DNA of 38,461 nucleotides from Actinomycetales bacterium. GTDB taxonomy: Bacteria; Actinomycetota; Actinomycetes; S36-B12. The position numbers and the translations under genes are program-made. Shown in pieces: positions 32,811 through 38,461 of the stretch. Below the pieces are notes generated by a model that ran no database searches, was not told the DNA's origin, and saw nothing but the letters and a program-made list of their open reading frames with translations. The stretch is from contig JAGWXF010000025.1 in the NCBI GenBank assembly GCA_018970025.1, forward strand, positions 1-38,461, given 5' to 3'. The first letter of the stretch is position 1. Each line of letters starts with the position of its first letter.

Positions 32811-33863
32811 CTAGCTTGCCGAGTCGAGGAAGGCGTAGAACAGGGCATTCCATTGCTCGGACGCATCGAGGACGGGCCCATGGCCGGAGCCCTCGATCAT
32901 CTCGATCTGGACGCGCCCGCCGCGGCGCTCGTACTCCTCGAGCACGTCGCGGATCTGCGTCACCTGCGGCTGCGGCGGATAGACCTCCGCACCGGGCCAG
33001 CCGGGCACGTAGCCCGCTGCCCCCAGCGTGCCCATCTCCCAGGCCGAGCCGTCCGCGATGACGATGTCTGCGGTGCCGTGCGTCCACAGGACCGGGGGCT
33101 TGTGCGGCATGTCGACGATGCCGGCCCAGTTGCAGTACTTGCCAGACAGCGCATTGAGGATGCCGGTCGTCCCCGGTGCCATCCCAGGCCAGTTCTCCGA
33201 GACGGTGGCATCACCTGGATACCCCTCATCGCCGACGACCGACAGCAGGACCTCGTCGACGAGGAGGTCGAGGCGATCGGAGGGCATGGTGTACGAGGGG
33301 GACCAGTAGGAGGACGCCATCACATTGCGCGGCGAGAAGGGCGACTCGTCGCTGCGGTCGCCGGACTGCAGGCGCTGCACGAACTCCGGGTTGCCGGTGC
33401 CTCCGCCGGTGCCGGCCCAGTCCGGGAAGCAGGGGGTGCCATCGCGATGGCATCCGCCGAAGCCATAGGGGCTCACCGGGTCGATGAAGGTCAGCGAGGC
33501 CACATGGCGGTCCATCGCATATGCGGCGACGGCCGCGCCGCCCGTCGACCACCCGGCCAGGTGCACGGGTGACTCGATGCCCAGGGCCTGCACCAGCGCG
33601 TAGGTGTCATCGGCCCAGTCGCGCAGGCCGCGGGTGGCGTCCAGTGCCTTGCGCTCCGAGCGACCGAAGCCGCGCATATCGGGTGCGATGAAGCGGAAGT
33701 GCTCCGGCGCCCCGGACATCACCGTCTCGTAGAAGCGACCGGTCGAGAGGTTGCCGTGGACGAGGACCACCGGGATGCCGTCCGGCGCACCCGACTGCAG
33801 GTAGTGAACCCGAAGCCGGTCGGTATCGATGTCGTGCGCTGTGACGCCGGGCATGAGTTCCAT
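32811..33863 (-). CDS. Alpha/beta hydrolase
   Basis: The product has 350 aa. Oxyanion VLVHGNLSTG, then FIAPDMRGFGRSE, the nucleophile elbow HLAGWSTGGAA (Ser about 109), the acid loop LWTHGTADIVI (Asp) and the final EMIEGSGHGPVL (His) make a complete triad. A long insert (about 130-250) holds CHRDGTPCFPDWAGTGGG and SENWPGMAPGTTG, a lid typical of a bacterial esterase or haloperoxidase-like subgroup. There is no signal peptide. ATG 33863 has AAGGAAGG at 6 nt. Substrate unknown. It is divergent from the next hydrolase over a 93-bp gap. Confidence 0.88.
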   Translation of the reverse strand: MELMPGVTAHDIDTDRLRVHYLQSGAPDGIPVVLVHGNLSTGRFYETVMSGAPEHFRFIAPDMRGFGRSERKALDATRGLRDWADDTYALVQALGIESPVHLAGWSTGGAAVAAYAMDRHVASLTFIDPVSPYGFGGCHRDGTPCFPDWAGTGGGTGNPEFVQRLQSGDRSDESPFSPRNVMASSYWSPSYTMPSDRLDLLVDEVLLSVVGDEGYPGDATVSENWPGMAPGTTGILNALSGKYCNWAGIVDMPHKPPVLWTHGTADIVIADGSAWEMGTLGAAGYVPGWPGAEVYPPQPQVTQIRDVLEEYERRGGRVQIEMIEGSGHGPVLDASEQWNALFYAFLDSAS

Positions 33864-33891
33864 GGGCTACCTTCCTTGCAGGTGGGCTCTC

Positions 33892-33897
33892 AGGCTA
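33892..33897 (-). promoter_or_regulatory. Possible -10 of the 33863 hydrolase gene
   Basis: TAGCCT on the minus strand, 28 nt before the ATG, which has a separate ribosome site. Confidence 0.4.
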
Positions 33898-33956
33898 ATG
33901 CCGACGCGAGCCATGGTCAGGCACTTGCGCAACTCCCGGCAGGCAGGAGTGGGTGG

Positions 33957-34748
33957 ATGGCGGTCCTCGCGCATGACGGAGCCGATCTCGCGTACGAAGT
34001 GGAAGGGTCAGGCCCGCCACTGCTGCTCATCATGGGCCTGGGCTACCCGATGGATGCCTGGTGGCGAGTGCTCCCGTGGCTGACCGAGCACGCCACCACG
34101 ATCCGTCTCGACAATCGCGGCGTCGGGCGCACCGGGCCAGCCGCTACGCGGCCCTACACCGTGGAGCGGATGGCGGCCGACGCCCTGGCCGTCCTGGCGG
34201 CGGAGGGCATCGAGCGCGCCTCGATCTGGGGGGTCTCGATGGGCGGCACCATCGCCCAGGAGATCGCCATCACCGCACCGCAGGTCGTCGACCGGCTCAT
34301 CCTGGGCTGCACCCACCCCGGCGGGCCCGATGCGATCTTCTCGGACGAGGTCAGGGCACTGCTGGGCAATCGCAGCGGGATGACCCCGCGCGAGGCGGCG
34401 GAGATCTCGATCCCGTTCGTCTACGCCGACAGCACGGACCGGCGCGCGATCGACGCCGATATCGAGGTGCGCCTGCGGATTCCCACCACGCCCGAGGGCT
34501 ATGAAGGCCAGCTGCTCGGGGCCGTCAGCTGGGCCGGATCCGGCAGTCGCCTTGCATCGATCACCAGCCCGACCCTGGTGCTGCATGGCGCGCAGGACCG
34601 ACTGGTCGTGCCTGCCAATGGTCGCTTCGTCGCAGATCGGATCACCGGCTCACGCTGGGTCGAGATACCGTCCGCGAGCCATATCTTCTGGACGGACGCG
34701 CCGGCGGCCACCGAGCAGAGCGTCCTGGACTTCCTGCTCAACCGCTGA
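33957..34748 (+). CDS. Alpha/beta hydrolase (small, carboxylesterase-like)
   Basis: The product has 263 aa. The triad is visible: GVSMGGTIA (Ser about 96), LVLHGAQDRLV (Asp about 208) and PSASHIFWTD (His about 239). Other fold marks are YEVEGSGPPLLLIMGLGYPMD and TIRLDNRGVGRTG. It is typical of 3-oxoadipate enol-lactonase-like or general esterases; the neighbours do not suggest an aromatic pathway, so the substrate is open. ATG 33957 has AGGAG at 8 nt; an open frame further upstream (from 33699) is antisense to the neighbour and has no homology. The broken acetyltransferase gene follows after 23 bp. Confidence 0.9.
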   Translation: MAVLAHDGADLAYEVEGSGPPLLLIMGLGYPMDAWWRVLPWLTEHATTIRLDNRGVGRTGPAATRPYTVERMAADALAVLAAEGIERASIWGVSMGGTIAQEIAITAPQVVDRLILGCTHPGGPDAIFSDEVRALLGNRSGMTPREAAEISIPFVYADSTDRRAIDADIEVRLRIPTTPEGYEGQLLGAVSWAGSGSRLASITSPTLVLHGAQDRLVVPANGRFVADRITGSRWVEIPSASHIFWTDAPAATEQSVLDFLLNR

Positions 34749-34771
34749 GCGCGGCAGTCGAAGGCTGCATC

Positions 34772-35326
34772 ATGAGAGGCTCGATCGTGGCATCCCGCAG
34801 GGTGTTCGTCTTCCTCCACTACTCCTACGCCCATCACCTCGCCTCGATCCTGCTCGACCTCCTGCCTCCCGTCATCAGGACGCTGCTGTACCAGATGGCC
34901 CTGGCGGAATGCGGTCGACGGCCGCTCATCGACTACGGGGTCCACATCCGATATCCCTGACAGGTCTTTCTCGGGGATGACGTCCGCATCAACCGCAACT
35001 GCTCGCTGATCGCCTCGGCCCTCGTCCCCACCGGCACCATTCGGCTCGGCAACGGTGTCCGGCTTGGACCAGGGGTGACCATCCTGGCCGCGGGTCACGA
35101 CCCTGACGACCTCGACCGTCGTGACCTGGCAGCCCCCGTCGTCATCGGCGACAACGTCTGGGTCGGCGGCAACTCCGTCGTTCGATACGGCGTCACGATC
35201 GGCGAGAACACCGTCGTCGGCGCAGGCTCGGTCGTCACCAAGGATCTGGAGGCGAATGCCATCTATGCCGGCGTGCCTGCCAGGCTCATTCGACGCAGGA
35301 CGATGGCATCGGGCACTGATCAGTGA
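34772..35326 (+). pseudogene. Hexapeptide (left-handed beta helix) acetyltransferase interrupted by TGA
   Basis: Read through one stop, the frame codes about 184 aa: a helical N-terminus (LHYSYAHHLASILLDLLPPVIRTLLYQMALAECG), then IDYGVHIRYP, TGA at 34958-34960, and then QVFLGDDVRINRNCSLIAS, IRLGNGVRLGPGVTILAAGHDP, PVVIGDNVWVGGNSVV, VTIGENTVVGAGSVVTKDL and YAGVPARLIRRR. The part after the stop is a standard LbetaH acyltransferase (maltose/galactoside or sugar O-acetyltransferase type) with the catalytic His in GHDP. Both sides are in the same frame and sound, so a single base change or a sequencing error broke it. Reinitiation inside the second part is unlikely to give a full helix. Confidence 0.75.
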
Positions 35327-35368
35327 GCGTCGGAGCCCTCCCCGAATCAGGGCGATCATGCCGACGCT
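35326..35368. terminator. Nested hairpin after the acetyltransferase frame
   Basis: AGCGTCGG and CCGACGCT pair over 8 bp, with an inner GCCCT/AGGGC stem. It begins at the last base of the stop and sits in the convergent gap before 35416. Confidence 0.5.
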
Positions 35369-35415
35369 GCCTCGGCCGGCCGTGCGCTGAACCATGACGT
35401 GTGCCGGCCAGCGGT

Positions 35416-35979
35416 CTACTCCACGAGGGTGTTCACCTGCCAGTAGGAGCCATCAGCCTGACGCGTCGTGGTGACCTCGCCGCTGGCTCCGATGTAGGCG
35501 CCCGTGCCCCCGATCACGGCGATCACGACTGGAGCATTCGGCCGGAGCTCCCGATCCGTGGCGGGGTAGAAGCTGATGCCGCGCGCCAGGATCGTGCCCT
35601 TGGGCAGCTGGAAGTTCAAGGATCGCTCACGCAGTTCATCGTCCTGACTCCCGGCCTGCAGATCCACGGTCAGGATCGTCCCGGCGAGGAAGCCCTGCCT
35701 GACCCCACGCAGGTTCGTCAGCTCAGCCCCGTAGACAACCAGGGTGCCCGCAGGCTCATCCGGCTCATTGATCGTCTTCAGGACGAGCGGGGCCTGCAGC
35801 AGGGTGATGGTCTTGACGACCGGCCGCCGGTCGGCCTGCTGCGTCGACCCGCCCGAGGCGGCCGTCGGGCTCGCCATCGCGACCGCCAGTGACACCGCCG
35901 TCATGAGGGCGCCGACAGGGACAATGATCCTGGCCAAGGGAAGACTCACGGGATTCGTGGTGCATGCTGTGCCAGGCAT
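35416..35979 (-). CDS. Secreted AOC-barrel/dirigent-like protein
   Basis: The product has 187 aa. A signal peptide (LARIIVPVGALMTAVSLAVAMASP) is followed by an eight-stranded-barrel-like sequence: TLVVYGAELTN, FLAGTILTVDLQAG, SLNFQLPKGTILARGISFYP, and the hallmark PVVIAVIGGTGAYIGASGEVTTTRQADGSYWQV, which matches the closing strands of allene-oxide-cyclase-barrel-like/dirigent-like bacterial proteins. Enzyme activity in bacteria is unproven. The start is uncertain: ATG 35979 (GGGCGGAC upstream) is chosen because it gives a compact signal peptide; ATG 36036 overlaps an operator-like repeat, and GTG 35948 is also possible. It is convergent with the broken acetyltransferase. Confidence 0.75.
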   Translation of the reverse strand: MPGTACTTNPVSLPLARIIVPVGALMTAVSLAVAMASPTAASGGSTQQADRRPVVKTITLLQAPLVLKTINEPDEPAGTLVVYGAELTNLRGVRQGFLAGTILTVDLQAGSQDDELRERSLNFQLPKGTILARGISFYPATDRELRPNAPVVIAVIGGTGAYIGASGEVTTTRQADGSYWQVNTLVE

Positions 35980-36008
35980 CGTCCGCCCACATGTCAGCCA
36001 GAAATCCG

Positions 36009-36049
36009 TCCGTTTGTTAAATGGGAAGCTGTCCATTTGTTAGATGGAA
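36009..36049. repeat. Two tandem 18-bp operator-like repeats
   Basis: TCCGTTTGTTAAATGGGA (36009-36026) and TCCATTTGTTAGATGGAA (36032-36049) match at 15 of 18 positions and are 23 bp apart. Each is itself a near-palindrome (CCATYTAACAAATGG on the minus strand). They are AT-rich in a GC-rich region and look like TetR-type binding sites. They lie upstream of the AOC-barrel gene. Confidence 0.55.
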
Positions 36050-36051
36050 TC

Positions 36052-36147
36052 GTGTCCAACCGACGAGGGATTGCCGATGACGCGCTCGACGAACTCATGC
36101 CCGAGCTCGCCGCCATTGCCCTCGAGGGGGCAAGGCTCGCTCCGTAG
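36052..36147 (+). other. Short open frame (31 aa) and surrounding unassigned DNA
   Basis: GTG 36052 starts a 31-residue frame (VSNRRGIADDALDELMPEL onwards) that begins 3 bp past the tandem operator-like repeat. Its position, divergent from the regulated gene, is where a TetR-type repressor gene would start, and the residues could be a decayed or truncated regulator, but no helix-turn-helix is visible. 36148-36304 shows no gene on either strand that I can support. Confidence 0.2.
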
Positions 36148-36304
36148 CGGCGAGAGCGCGATGGCGTCCTTCGTGGACCGCTCCGCGAGCGGCGGCTGGC
36201 AGGGCAGGCGCTGATACCGGTGACCGCGGTCTGGATGTCGCCGCCAAGGCCCACCAGCAGAACGTCCGACCCAATGTCGGTGGCAAGGCCTGAGGCCCAC
36301 CTCC

Positions 36305-36310
36305 TACCGT
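36305..36310 (+). promoter_or_regulatory. -10 element of the P450 gene (leaderless)
   Basis: TACCGT, then 6 nt (TGCCCC), then ATG 36317. Same hexamer as before the leader peptide at 9109. It argues that 36317 is the true start. Confidence 0.55.
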
Positions 36311-36316
36311 TGCCCC

Positions 36317-37357
36317 ATGGCACCCGTGACGATCACCGGCCACCAGGCGGTACGGCAGGCGTTGCGCGACGTCGCGACCTGGAGTTCAGACCTCCAGGGA
36401 GACGCCGACGTGCGGGACTACCGACAGATCCCGCTTGAGGTCGACCCGCCCGACCACCATCGCTACCGCACCGCGCTGAGTCCGTACTTCGTCCGTCCGC
36501 GCATCGACGGACTCGTCCCGCACTTCGAGCGTCACGCCCACGAGATCCTCGGCTCGTTCGAGGCGGCAGGCGGCGGAGACGTGGTGTCGTCCGTCGCGCT
36601 CCCGTACGTCGTGCGCTGCCTCGGGGACATCTACTGCCGGCCGCAGGACGTCGACGAGTGGATGTCGTGGGGGCCCGACGTATGGCAGGCCGAAGGCGAG
36701 GGCCGCTCGGGCACATGCCTGCACGAGTACCTCGACCGGGTGTTCGCTGAGGATCTGGGATCGGATGACTACTGGTCCTTCCTTCGAGCGCTGCGCATCG
36801 ACGACCGCCCGCTGACTCGCGAGCAGTTCGTCGGGATCGGGAGCGTCTCGCTGGCCGGAGGACGCGACACCGTGGTCAAGCTCATCTCCGGTGCCATCTG
36901 GCACCTGATCGTCCATCCGGCCGACCGGGTGCGGCTGCAGGACGGTGAGGTGACCGTGCGGCAGGCGATCCAGGAGCTGCTGCGTTACCTGTCGCCGCTG
37001 CCTGCGATGTCGCGGGTGCCACCTGACCAGCAGCCGCTTCCCGACCAGGAGCGGGACCCCGACGCGTTCACCCGCATCAGCTTCGTGTCAGCCAACTACG
37101 ACGACGAAGTCTTCCCAGATCCCGAGGTCGTCCAGCTCGGGCGCCCGCGCATCCCTCACCTGGCCTTCGGCTTCGGCCCGCACACCTGCATCGGCAACAG
37201 CATCGCCGAGATCGAGACAGAGGTGATCCTGAGCGCCGCGCTCCCCAGCCTCGAGCGATGGGAATCGGCCGCAGAGCCGGTCGTGGCGTGGGCCACGGTG
37301 GGCGGGCACCGATTCCCCGAGCGGATCGAGGAACTGCAGATCCGCATCGGCGGCTGA
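36317..37357 (+). CDS. Cytochrome P450, N-terminally short
   Basis: The product has 346 aa, against about 400 for most bacterial P450s. The heme loop FGFGPHTCIGNSIAEIE carries the Cys thiolate ligand (about 291), ELLRYL the K-helix Glu220 and Arg223, and AGGRDT (180-185) the I-helix oxygen-activation site; VDPPDHHRYR is the C-helix heme-propionate region. So the catalytic core is intact. It begins at ITGHQAVRQALRDVATWSSD, where a normal P450 would have about 50 further residues before it (A-helix and beta-1). No matching sequence lies upstream in any frame, and a leaderless promoter fits this ATG. The redox partner and substrate are unknown; no ferredoxin gene is next to it. It is the last chromosomal gene before the tRNA scar. 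Confidence 0.9.
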   Translation: MAPVTITGHQAVRQALRDVATWSSDLQGDADVRDYRQIPLEVDPPDHHRYRTALSPYFVRPRIDGLVPHFERHAHEILGSFEAAGGGDVVSSVALPYVVRCLGDIYCRPQDVDEWMSWGPDVWQAEGEGRSGTCLHEYLDRVFAEDLGSDDYWSFLRALRIDDRPLTREQFVGIGSVSLAGGRDTVVKLISGAIWHLIVHPADRVRLQDGEVTVRQAIQELLRYLSPLPAMSRVPPDQQPLPDQERDPDAFTRISFVSANYDDEVFPDPEVVQLGRPRIPHLAFGFGPHTCIGNSIAEIETEVILSAALPSLERWESAAEPVVAWATVGGHRFPERIEELQIRIGG

Positions 37358-37372
37358 CCGCTTAAGGAGCGG
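37358..37372 (+). terminator. Small hairpin after the P450 gene
   Basis: CCGCT-TAAGG-AGCGG, 5-bp arms, right after the P450 stop. It is weak. Confidence 0.3.
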
Positions 37373-37377
37373 ATGAC

Positions 37378-37425
37378 TGGCGCGCCCGAAGGGATTCGAA
37401 CCCCTAACCTTCTGATCCGTAGTCA
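37378..37425 (-). tRNA. 3' fragment of tRNA-Arg(ACG), probable attachment-site scar
   Basis: On the minus strand the 48 nt read TGACTACGGATCAGAAGG, then TTAGGGGTTCGAATCCCTT (variable and T arm) and CGGGCGCGCCA. They form the anticodon loop CTACGGA (anticodon ACG), the 3' side of the anticodon stem, a full T arm (AGGGG-TTCGAAT-CCCTT) and the 3' acceptor strand with CCA. The 5' half (acceptor strand, D arm and start of the anticodon stem) is missing: upstream on that strand the sequence changes to unrelated DNA. Such 3' halves are left at the far end when an element integrates into a tRNA gene. Confidence 0.85.
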
Positions 37426-37463
37426 CGTCTTGGGCGTATCAGGGGGTTGCAGAAGGTGACTCT

Positions 37464-37478
37464 CGCCTCACGGAGGCG
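37464..37478. other. Hairpin next to the att scar
   Basis: CGCCTC-ACG-GAGGCG, a 6-bp stem with a 3-nt loop, 39 bp inside the presumed element end. It may be a terminator or part of the recombination site. Confidence 0.4.
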
Positions 37479-37519
37479 TCTCATGCGGGCCATCCGATAG
37501 CAGGCTGTTTCAGGGGGAA

Positions 37520-37537
37520 TGTGACATTAGTGTGACA
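37520..37537. repeat. Direct repeat TGTGACA x2, 11-bp period
   Basis: TGTGACA at 37520-37526 and 37531-37537, spaced by one helical turn, about 100 bp from the tRNA scar. This is the arrangement expected of integrase or excisionase arm-type sites. Confidence 0.5.
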
Positions 37538-37587
37538 CCCTCTTCGCGGCCTTCGGACGCCCTCAGGCGCCAATTGGAGGACAACGC

Positions 37588-37635
37588 ATGTCTAGGTGGT
37601 CCCAAAGGGTCCCAAACGCGCTAGAGGCGCTGTAG
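37588..37635 (+). CDS. 15-codon ORF with a strong ribosome site
   Basis: ATG 37588 follows TTGGAGGACAACGC (GGAGG at 7 nt), and the frame reads MSRWSQRVPNALEAL then TAG. The ribosome site is one of the best in the window, yet the frame is very short. It could be a leader peptide, the remaining start of a lost gene at the element end, or chance. The GGTCCCAAA repeats lie inside it. Confidence 0.3.
   Translation: MSRWSQRVPNALEAL
37598..37616. repeat. Direct repeat GGTCCCAAA x2, 10-bp period
   Basis: GGTCCCAAA at 37598-37606 and 37608-37616, one helical turn apart, near the TGTGACA pair and the tRNA scar; a possible second class of recombinase arm site. From 37636 to 37916 I see no gene. Confidence 0.45.
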
Positions 37636-37916
37636 ACGCGCATTTCGCCGTTTTGCCATGTGCCACGAGAGGCAAATCCTCACCGGGAAGGGGTGCCCCT
37701 CCAGTTGGCTCCATGATTGAGGGAGGCCACACTCAGAATCCATTCGATCACCATTGGGCGCCCCGCAGATGCCCAAGCCTCTCACCCGCGGGCGTGCCCC
37801 TGGCGGATGCCTCTCGTTGCTGCCAGCGACCAACTGCCGGTGACGGCCAGCGGTGGCCACAGGGCTGGGGGTGGCACTGGGTGGAGCCACCTTGGTTCAG
37901 GAGGGACGAGGATCAA

Positions 37917-38461
37917 CTATTCGTTGATGACTCGCTGTTTCGCCGCCTCAAACTCTGCATCAGTCAGAACTCCGGAGTCTCGCAGTTCCGCCAACTTGTG
38001 GAGTTCGTCCGAAAGGGATGGGCTGCCTTGCTGGGTGGACACGGTCCCGTTGGTAATTCCAAGTCCATGATGCCCCGCGATCGCTTCCTCGATCGCATCC
38101 CGGATAGCGAGCATTTCAGGGGCCTGCTTTTGGGTTACTACCACTGCGTTCTCATCTGTGGCCGCGTCTGTGGTTGCTTTGCCAAAACCACGGTTCCTTT
38201 CAACTGCTCCGGCGACCGTGAAGGAAATGAAGCCATTAACAAACACACCGGGTGGCTTCCATTGCACCGCCTGAATTGCGGTCAGGGGGATTCGTCGCTC
38301 TCCCTTACCCGATGTCGTTCGAGCGAGAAATCCGCTGCGAGTAATTGTGGCTCTCCCGGCATGAGTGTGGGTCGGGGCGTGCTGCTTGGGTTGAATAGTC
38401 GTTGTGTCTGGCGGGGTTTTTGGCTCGGGTTGGGTTTTGGGTGACGCGCACGTTTGGTGAC
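37917..38461 (-). CDS. DUF4429-SHOCT protein, N-terminus beyond the window
   Basis: The stop is TAG at 37917-37919 and the frame is open to the window edge, so at least 180 codons are here and the start is outside. Reading from the edge: a Pro/Thr/Lys-rich linker (SPKTQPEPKTPPDTT), then the DUF4429 pattern ATITRSGFLARTTSGKGER, RIPLTAIQAVQWKPPGVFVNG, FISFTVAGAVERNRGFGKA, TDENAVVVTQKQ and LRDAIEEAI, a polar linker, and a C-terminal SHOCT motif LHKLAELRDSGVLTDAEFEAAKQRVI. A GTG at 38267 exists, but starting there would cut the DUF4429 domain. These proteins are frequent in actinobacteria and their mobile elements; SHOCT is thought to aid oligomerisation. Function unknown. Codon use is less GC-rich than in the rest of the window. 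Confidence 0.78.
   Translation of the reverse strand, partial: HQTCASPKTQPEPKTPPDTTTIQPKQHAPTHTHAGRATITRSGFLARTTSGKGERRIPLTAIQAVQWKPPGVFVNGFISFTVAGAVERNRGFGKATTDAATDENAVVVTQKQAPEMLAIRDAIEEAIAGHHGLGITNGTVSTQQGSPSLSDELHKLAELRDSGVLTDAEFEAAKQRVINE

Noticed and set aside
37621..37890. 89-codon minus-strand frame between the att region and the SHOCT gene
   Set aside because: No ribosome site, no domain, and composition like random GC-rich translation.
37596..38444. 282-codon plus-strand frame beyond the tRNA scar
   Set aside because: It overlaps the DUF4429-SHOCT gene in antisense and shows no domain or conserved composition.

Overview
The window is high-GC DNA almost filled by intact genes on both strands. 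It carries several actinobacterial marks: a three-subunit proton-translocating transhydrogenase (pntAa-pntAb-pntB), a tadA gene paired with the TadA-associated protein, a LytR-C-domain membrane protein, an F420-type PPOX fragment, a short Arg-rich HVDL-type leader peptide, and many genes that seem to start without a leader (NANNNT hexamer, usually exactly 6 nt, then ATG/GTG). I read it as a chromosomal segment of an uncultured or poorly known actinomycete; the species cannot be named from the sequence.

Layout. 1-2216: tail of a PPOX/F420 oxidoreductase, then a convergent lipase-like alpha/beta hydrolase with a membrane hairpin. 2329-8906: a secretion block on the minus strand, with a giant subtilisin-like protease (1887 aa, 11 FN3 domains), a small secreted protein that resembles the protease's own propeptide, and a small four-helix membrane protein. 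9109-9999: leader peptide, possible attenuator, 1-Cys peroxiredoxin and a strong bidirectional terminator. 10032-15309: housekeeping genes, namely the LytR-C protein, tadA and its partner, upp, and the pnt operon. 15358-20375: ParA-like ATPase, aldo/keto reductase, ABC-F ATPase and a secreted thermonuclease/lamin-tail protein. 20515-26860: a large membrane protein, a three-part fusion (APH kinase, M23 peptidase, class III aminotransferase) and a secreted hydrolase that seems to lack its C-terminal His motif. 26923-28849: pentapeptide protein, uridine-kinase-like protein, methyltransferase. 28972-35979: a CadI/ArsI start remnant, a secreted unknown, a short-chain/fatty-acyl metabolism group (3-hydroxybutyrate dehydrogenase-like SDR, thioesterase, Zn alcohol dehydrogenase), two alpha/beta hydrolases, a hexapeptide acetyltransferase broken by one TGA, and a secreted AOC-barrel-like protein. 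36009-37357: tandem operator-like repeats and an N-terminally short cytochrome P450.

37378-38461: the 3' 48 nt of a tRNA-Arg(ACG) on the minus strand with no 5' half, followed by close direct repeats, a hairpin and lower-GC DNA carrying a DUF4429-SHOCT gene that runs off the window. This is best explained as the distal attachment site of an integrated element, with chromosome to the left and element to the right.

The observations most worth following are the stand-alone propeptide-like protein next to its protease, the Cys-containing leader peptide with a possible attenuator in front of a peroxiredoxin, the tRNA-Arg attachment scar, and the consistent leaderless-start pattern, which also fixes several GTG start codons.
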